DNA from: Clostridiales bacterium
GTDB lineage: Bacteria; Bacillota; Clostridia; Lachnospirales; WRAX01
Direction of reading: 5' to 3'
Assembly (NCBI GenBank): GCA_031277155.1
Contig: JAITMW010000147.1
Location: 1-9,107, forward strand
DNA: 9,107 nt
Part shown: piece after piece, positions 5,910 to 9,107 of the stretch
Position numbering within the stretch: position 1 is the first letter of the stretch
How the letters are laid out: every line of letters begins with the position of its first letter
Translations under genes and position numbers: made by a program
The notes under the pieces: generated by a model
Seen by the model: the letters and a program-made list of their open reading frames with translations, nothing else
What the model was told of the DNA's origin: nothing
The model's database searches: none

Positions 5910-6377
5910 ATGAAAATGAGCTTTTTGAGAAAAATTGCCAAAGATGGCCTGCGCAATGTTGCGCAAAATGTATCCAACGCAGCACAAACAAAGATTGGCC
6001 AAGCAATAGCACCTCAAGCACCCCAACAAGCACCTCAAGCACCTCAAGCGCCCCCGCAAGCACCCCAACAAGCACCTCAGCAAGCACAGCAGGGTATGCA
6101 GCCTCAGGCCGCGCAATCGGGAGGCGTGCTGGAAGGTGCCCTTGCCAGCCTTTTAGGTTCGGCGGAAAGATTTGTTGACAATGCAGGCAAGTTGATTAGC
6201 AGCACTTGCCCAAGCTGCCAAACACCCGGAACAGCCAATACTGCCTGCGAAAAGTGCGGCACACAAATTCCCGTGCCGCCTGCTTTGGCGGCGAATGAGC
6301 GTCCCACCAACTGCGGAAATTGCGGCGCAGTAGCTAAAGACGCCACCTGTGAATATTGCGGCACCCGGCTTTGGTAA
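5910..6377 (+). CDS. Small double zinc-ribbon protein with Pro/Gln/Ala linker
   Basis: 155-aa protein in three parts. Residues 1-33 form a basic, amphipathic-looking helix (FLRKIAKDGLRNVAQNV). Residues 34-69 are a low-complexity linker of APQ, APQQ and APPQ units. Residues 100-155 hold two CxxC pairs of pairs: C100/C103 with C113/C116, then C135/C138 with C147/C150. Each set fits one zinc ribbon, ending in the typical CEYCGTRLW tail. Residues 72-97 between linker and ribbons are a moderately hydrophobic helix, not a convincing membrane span. Zinc ribbons of this form mediate protein or nucleic-acid contacts; no partner can be named. It lies 24 nt after the membrane protein gene and 31 nt before the MFS gene, so all three are probably co-transcribed. 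The start is set by spacing to AGAAGG. Confidence 0.82.
   Translation: MKMSFLRKIAKDGLRNVAQNVSNAAQTKIGQAIAPQAPQQAPQAPQAPPQAPQQAPQQAQQGMQPQAAQSGGVLEGALASLLGSAERFVDNAGKLISSTCPSCQTPGTANTACEKCGTQIPVPPALAANERPTNCGNCGAVAKDATCEYCGTRLW
6009..6092 (+). repeat. Pro/Gln/Ala-coding low-complexity repeat
   Basis: Imperfect repeats of GCACCTCAA and GCACCCCAACAA type encode the APQ-rich linker of the zinc-ribbon protein. An exact 23-bp segment starting CAAGCACCCCAAC occurs at 6015-6037 and again at 6057-6079. The offset is 42 bp, or 14 codons, so gain or loss of a unit would keep the frame. Confidence 0.8.
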
Positions 6378-6397
6378 AAAACGCTCTTCTACGTCAT

Positions 6398-6402
6398 GGA
6401 GG
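6398..6402 (+). promoter_or_regulatory. Ribosome binding site fixing the MFS start at 6409
   Basis: GGAGG at 6398-6402 is 6 nt before ATG 6409. The earlier in-frame ATG at 6349 lies inside the zinc-ribbon gene, and its extra 20 residues are out-of-frame translation of the CGTRLW tail region, so it is not used. Confidence 0.85.
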
Positions 6403-6408
6403 TTGATT

Positions 6409-7704
6409 ATGTTAAAAAGTTTCTCTAAAGAAGAACGCAGCTGGATTATGTACGATTGGGCGAATTCCGTCTTTGCAACCATCATGCTGGCCGCCATTTT
6501 CCCTGTCTTTTTTGTGCAGATGGCCGGCGGCGAAGGCACCCAGGGCAGCATGTGGTGGGGCATAGGTATTGTGGGGGCGCGATTTCTAATGGGTGTGGCC
6601 GCGCCCTTTATAGGCACTTTGGTAGACTATCGCGGCTATAAAAAGCGCCTGCTTGCCATTTTCATCGCCTTTGGCATATTGGCGCTGCTGTTTGTGGCGG
6701 CGCAAAGCAGCTGGCAAATGCTTTTAATTGGCTATGTGCTGGCCAATATACTTTGGTCAGGGGCAAATCTCGTTTATGACAGCTATCTGCCCGATGTCAC
6801 CACCAAAGACCGCATGGACAAGGTAAGCTCCTGGGGCTTTGCAATGGGCTACATAGGCGGAAGCACCATACCGTTTTTATTTGCAATTTTGCTTATCATG
6901 TTCGGCGAAAATTTCGGCATTGACGGCGTTATGGCCGTGCGCCTCTCCGTTGTGATTACGGCCGTCTGGTGGGGCGCGTTTTCAATACCCATGCTTCGCA
7001 ATGTGCGCCATAAATATGGCGTGGACGCGCCGAAAAAGGGTCTTGTGGGGCACACCTTGCGCAATATCATAGACACGGCGCGGCGCATCGTCAAAAACAA
7101 GGGTATGCTTGTCTTCATCGTGGCATATTTCTTCTATATCGACGGCGTGGGCACCATCATCAACATGGCCACGGCCTATGGGGCAGAGCTTCAGCTGGAC
7201 GCAACCATGATGATACTTTCGCTGTTTATCATGCAAATTGTGGCCGTGCCCTTTTCCATCCTGTTTGGCCGCCTTACCAAAAAAATCAACCCCATAACCG
7301 TCATTGTCTGCGCCATTTGCATGTATCTCCTCATCGTCCTCACGGGCTTTATAATGGGCTTTGGCCTGGAGGTTGCCTGGTTTGATGTGGATACAGCCAT
7401 CATCATCTTCTTTGTGCTGGCCTTTATGGTGGGCACGGTGCAAGGCGGCATACAGGCCATTTCCCGCTCTACCTTCGGGCGCCTCATCCCGCCCGAAAGC
7501 TCCGGCGAATACTTCGGCTTTTACGAAATCTTCGGCCGCTTTGCCGCCATTTTGGGCCCCGGCCTGTATGCCCTGGTGCTTCACCTTACGGGCCGCCCGT
7601 CCTTTTCCATCATTTCCATCGGGGCAGTCTTCGTGATAGGCCTGACCATACTTTTGGCCGGGCGCAAGCACCTAAGCGCCAGCCTGCGGGCCAATGAAAA
7701 TTAA
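6409..7704 (+). CDS. MFS transporter, UMF1 / Atg22-like family
   Basis: 431-aa polytopic membrane transporter with about 12 hydrophobic segments, the usual size for bacterial UMF1 proteins. The N-terminal MYDWANSVFATIMLAAIFPVFF (residues 14-35, D16-W17-A18-N19-S20) is the family signature. The loop after TM2 carries GTLVDYRGYKKRLL, the MFS motif A. VYDSYLPDVTTKDRMDKVSS followed by WGFAMGYIGG, in the N-terminal half, is a second conserved family stretch. A typical bacterial helix-loop separates the two six-TM halves around RNVRHKYGVDAPKKG. Substrate is not established for the bacterial family; the fungal relative Atg22 exports amino acids from the vacuole, which should not be transferred without proof. 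It is last in the probable three-gene operon beginning at 4908 and is followed by a terminator at 7800-7822. Confidence 0.92.
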   Translation: MLKSFSKEERSWIMYDWANSVFATIMLAAIFPVFFVQMAGGEGTQGSMWWGIGIVGARFLMGVAAPFIGTLVDYRGYKKRLLAIFIAFGILALLFVAAQSSWQMLLIGYVLANILWSGANLVYDSYLPDVTTKDRMDKVSSWGFAMGYIGGSTIPFLFAILLIMFGENFGIDGVMAVRLSVVITAVWWGAFSIPMLRNVRHKYGVDAPKKGLVGHTLRNIIDTARRIVKNKGMLVFIVAYFFYIDGVGTIINMATAYGAELQLDATMMILSLFIMQIVAVPFSILFGRLTKKINPITVIVCAICMYLLIVLTGFIMGFGLEVAWFDVDTAIIIFFVLAFMVGTVQGGIQAISRSTFGRLIPPESSGEYFGFYEIFGRFAAILGPGLYALVLHLTGRPSFSIISIGAVFVIGLTILLAGRKHLSASLRANEN

Positions 7705-7720
7705 TGTTTAGCCGCGGGAC

Positions 7721-7778
7721 GCCCCGGGGTGGTATTCCCCTCCTTTGGAGGGGTGGGCTTTAGCCCGGGGTGGTTATT
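7721..7778. repeat. Palindromic intergenic repeat with direct-repeat ends
   Basis: CCCGGGGTGGTATT (7723-7736) and CCCGGGGTGGTTATT (7764-7778) bracket two adjacent hairpins: CCCCTCC/GGAGGGG with loop TTT (7737-7753) and GGGCT/AGCCC with loop TT (7755-7766). The arrangement resembles the dispersed CCCCTCC...GGAGGGGTGG...GGGGTGGTT elements that I recall from many Bacillota genomes. It is not a terminator, since no T-run follows either hairpin. Confidence 0.7.
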
Positions 7779-7799
7779 GGATTGCCTCGGCATAAAGAT

Positions 7800-7822
7800 A
7801 GGCCGTTTACACGGCCTTTTTT
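7800..7822 (+). terminator. Intrinsic terminator after the MFS gene
   Basis: Perfect 7-bp stem AGGCCGT (7800-7806) and ACGGCCT (7811-7817), loop TTAC, then six T (7817-7822). It should end the 4908-7704 operon transcript and isolates the sigma-factor unit. Confidence 0.9.
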
Positions 7823-7839
7823 ATTGAAAAAAATTTCTT

Positions 7840-7868
7840 GTGACAAAAGCGGATTTTTTACGTATACC
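7840..7868 (+). promoter_or_regulatory. Possible promoter of the sigma/anti-sigma unit
   Basis: GTGACA (7840-7845) and TATACC (7863-7868) with a 17-nt spacer, between the terminator and the sigma gene and 31 nt upstream of its ATG. The hexamers match the housekeeping consensus at five and four positions. ECF factors often regulate their own promoter, so this could instead be an ECF-type site; the two cannot be separated here. Confidence 0.4.
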
Positions 7869-7885
7869 CTATTGAAAGCAACAGA

Positions 7886-7893
7886 GAGGGGGG
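7886..7893 (+). promoter_or_regulatory. Ribosome binding site fixing the sigma start at 7899
   Basis: GAGGGGGG at 7886-7893 is 5 nt before ATG 7899. The longer frame from GTG 7770 would run through the repeat, the terminator and the probable promoter, so its first 43 residues are rejected. Confidence 0.85.
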
Positions 7894-7898
7894 ATTGC

Positions 7899-8480
7899 AT
7901 GAACGCGCATGGAAAAGCGGCGCCGCTTATGGGAAGCGTTCGTGAAAAAGTGGTACCGGCAAGGCAGGAAATGGACGACAGGCTTTTGGAGGCAATATAC
8001 AACCGGCATTATGACGCTGTGTATAACTATATTTGCTTTAGAATCAACAATCATTTTGACGCCGAAGAGCTGGCCGCCGATACCTTTGAAAACGCGATAA
8101 GGCGGTATCATACCTATAGGCCGCAGCTTGGGCCAATACAGGCGTGGCTAATTGGCATAGCAAAAAATGTCGTGGCGGACTATTTCCGCGGCAAAAAGCG
8201 CAGGACATTTGTGCCGCTGGACGATATTGCAGAGCTGGTTTCACCAAGCCGCCGGCCCGACGAGGTCGTCGTCTTCAACGAGGACAACCGGGCTTTGATG
8301 CGGGCCATGTCCACCCTCAAAGACGCGGAAAGGCAAATATTGTCCATGAAGTTTGCAACCGACCTTAAAAACCACGAGATTGCAAAAATAATGGGCCTTA
8401 GCGACACCAATGTGGGGACAATTGTAAACAGGTCTGTCAAAAAACTGAAAAAGATTTTGGAAAAGGAGGAAAGGTCATGA
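7899..8480 (+). CDS. ECF-type RNA polymerase sigma factor
   Basis: 193-aa extracytoplasmic-function sigma factor, which directs RNA polymerase to a small stress or envelope regulon. Region 2 is at residues 29-101: the helix YNRHYDAVYNYICFRI, the conserved FDAEELAADTFENAI segment, then FRGKKRR, including the core-binding and -10-recognition helices. Residues 103-125 are the variable linker between regions. Region 4 is at about 128-185: LMRAMSTLKDAERQILSMKF followed by the helix-turn-helix KNHEIAKIMGLSDTNVGTIVNRSVKKL that reads the -35 element. The first 25 residues are an N-terminal extension not needed for the fold. The gene overlaps the next one by 4 bp (ATGA at 8477-8480), the usual arrangement with a cognate anti-sigma factor. 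It probably sets its own level through the upstream promoter. The family is certain, the subgroup and regulon are not. Confidence 0.93.
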   Translation: MNAHGKAAPLMGSVREKVVPARQEMDDRLLEAIYNRHYDAVYNYICFRINNHFDAEELAADTFENAIRRYHTYRPQLGPIQAWLIGIAKNVVADYFRGKKRRTFVPLDDIAELVSPSRRPDEVVVFNEDNRALMRAMSTLKDAERQILSMKFATDLKNHEIAKIMGLSDTNVGTIVNRSVKKLKKILEKEERS

Positions 8481-9037
8481 AAGAAGAGGATTTTGTTCAA
8501 GAATTCATTGAAAAAATGAAGCACACGGATTTTTCTTCCGAAAGCGGGAATAAGGCGGCAAATTTGGAGGCCCTGCGGGCCAAGCTGCCAATAATCAATC
8601 AAGAGGGGAGAATTTTTATGAAAGAAGGAAGAAGAGGAATCAGAAAACCCATTGCAATCGCGGCCTGTGTCGCCATCCTTTTGTCCATGTCGGCCGTGGT
8701 TTTTGGCCAGGACATCGTCAACTATATCAGAACCACAGTGCTGGGCGAATTTGCGGTCTTTGTCACCGGGCCGGAGCTTCCCGAAGAGGAATTGCAAATA
8801 GCCCAGGAAGAAGCCCGGGCCATGATTGATACCGGAGAAATAGCAATCACGGTAACTACCCAAGACGAGCAAAGATATTCCAATTGGCTGACCTTCACCG
8901 ACCCCGAAGAAGGCAAAAGCCACTTTATCACCAATGTGATGCTGCCGACCTATGCCCCCGACGGCTTTGATTTCAAGCATATTTTCTACTATGTCGAAAC
9001 ACGGGAAGACCTTGCGCAGCCCGGGGCAAATAAGTAG
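8477..9037 (+). CDS. Membrane anti-sigma factor, DUF4367-like, interrupted by TAG
   Basis: 186 aa up to an in-frame TAG; probably the partner that holds the upstream ECF sigma factor at the membrane. GGAGG in AAAAGGAGGAAAGG, just before 8477, serves the start, which overlaps the sigma stop. Residues 1-30 (DFVQEFIEKMKHTDFSSESG) resemble the short cytoplasmic anti-sigma segment of clostridial proteins of this type. Residues 58-77 form one transmembrane helix. The outer part begins at about 78; from MLPTYAPDGFDFKHIFYYVE (155-174) it matches the start of a DUF4367 domain. The domain then stops early at K186. Frame reading beyond the TAG gives MGVVFCNGAEEVRMQIRYMT, which looks like the next part of the same domain, so the gene is likely a nonsense mutant, a sequence error or a readthrough case. 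Function should be considered uncertain while the stop stands. Confidence 0.82.
   Translation: MKEEDFVQEFIEKMKHTDFSSESGNKAANLEALRAKLPIINQEGRIFMKEGRRGIRKPIAIAACVAILLSMSAVVFGQDIVNYIRTTVLGEFAVFVTGPELPEEELQIAQEEARAMIDTGEIAITVTTQDEQRYSNWLTFTDPEEGKSHFITNVMLPTYAPDGFDFKHIFYYVETREDLAQPGANK
8603..8608 (+). promoter_or_regulatory. Possible internal ribosome binding site in the anti-sigma gene
   Basis: GAGGGG at 8603-8608 lies 9 nt before an in-frame ATG at 8618 (M48). Initiation there would give a protein that keeps the transmembrane helix and outer domain but lacks the cytoplasmic sigma-binding segment. Seen only as a sequence match; use is not shown. Confidence 0.35.
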
Positions 9038-9107
9038 ATGGGCGTTGTGTTTTGCAACGGCGCCGAGGAAGTCCGTATGCAAATCCGCTATATGACCGAG
9101 GATTCGG
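9038..9107 (+). pseudogene. Continuation of the anti-sigma outer domain after the TAG (partial)
   Basis: Directly after the TAG, in the same frame, an ATG at 9038 opens 23 codons to the window edge with no stop: MGVVFCNGAEEVRMQIRYMT followed by EDS. This resembles the beta-strand segment after PTYxPxGF in DUF4367 proteins, where a YMxxxF stretch and then MQxR are usual; the TAG falls at the expected Tyr. There is no Shine-Dalgarno of its own, so it would need readthrough or re-initiation. It is cut by the window end. Confidence 0.6.

Noticed and set aside
6982..7671. 229-codon open frame on the minus strand
   Set aside because: It is the complement of the UMF1 transporter gene. Its product is rich in His/Asp/Gly/Lys, as expected from reverse reading of hydrophobic codons, and has no family motif.
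7770..7898. N-terminal extension of the sigma factor from a GTG start
   Set aside because: It would be encoded by a repeat end, the intrinsic terminator and the likely promoter. A strong ribosome site at 7886-7893 points to ATG 7899.
9035..9037. TAG as a generally reassigned codon or pyrrolysine codon
   Set aside because: TAG closes the genes at 1319 and 4673 exactly where their domains end, and no tRNA or pyl gene is visible here. One case is not enough to claim recoding, so it is listed only as one option.
8180..9082. 300-codon open frame on the minus strand
   Set aside because: It lies wholly opposite the sigma and anti-sigma genes, which have clear family motifs, ribosome sites and a normal 4-bp overlap. 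The minus-strand translation shows no recognisable domain, so it is a shadow.

Overview
The window looks like a chromosomal segment from a Gram-positive, low-to-mid-GC Bacillota bacterium, probably an uncultured anaerobic member of the Clostridia. The evidence is a set of strong Shine-Dalgarno sites (GGAGG/AGGAGG), T-tailed intrinsic terminators, a stalk-domain (copper amine oxidase N-terminal-like) exported protein, a UMF1-type MFS transporter, and an ECF sigma/anti-sigma pair of the DUF4367 kind. The genus cannot be fixed from sequence alone. All ten genes I accept lie on the + strand.

Layout. 30-1319: secreted stalk-domain protein with a Gln/Glu/Pro repeat linker. 1320-1648: gene-free stretch with a fourfold ~22-bp tandem repeat, two opposed copies of a dispersed-repeat motif (one carrying a 35-nt hairpin), an intrinsic terminator and a putative promoter. 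1649-3063: two-gene unit of a DUF2785 protein and a GNAT acetyltransferase. 3122-3442: thioredoxin, with a near-consensus promoter (TTGACA-N17-TATGAT) that starts inside the acetyltransferase gene, and its own terminator. 3579-4673: nucleotide pyrophosphatase/phosphodiesterase-like enzyme of the alkaline phosphatase superfamily. 4674-4907: cluster of five GC-rich hairpins, including an exact 26-bp duplication. 4908-7704: likely three-gene operon of an unrecognised single-pass membrane protein, a small double zinc-ribbon protein with a Pro/Gln/Ala repeat linker, and a UMF1/Atg22-like MFS transporter. 7705-7898: another palindromic repeat, a terminator and a promoter. 7899-end: ECF sigma factor overlapping its anti-sigma gene by 4 bp.

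How the genes relate. The clearest functional unit is the sigma/anti-sigma pair. The sigma factor should be held at the membrane by the downstream protein, whose outer domain would sense a signal. That anti-sigma gene has an in-frame TAG at 9035-9037, and the same frame continues past it with residues that still look like the DUF4367 domain. This is the most notable anomaly in the window. The 4908-7704 operon is the least understood part. The remaining genes (thioredoxin, acetyltransferase, phosphodiesterase, stalk protein) are ordinary housekeeping or envelope functions with no obvious shared pathway. I see no RNA genes, CRISPR arrays, transposases or phage genes, and I do not find strong evidence for a wholly new multi-gene system.
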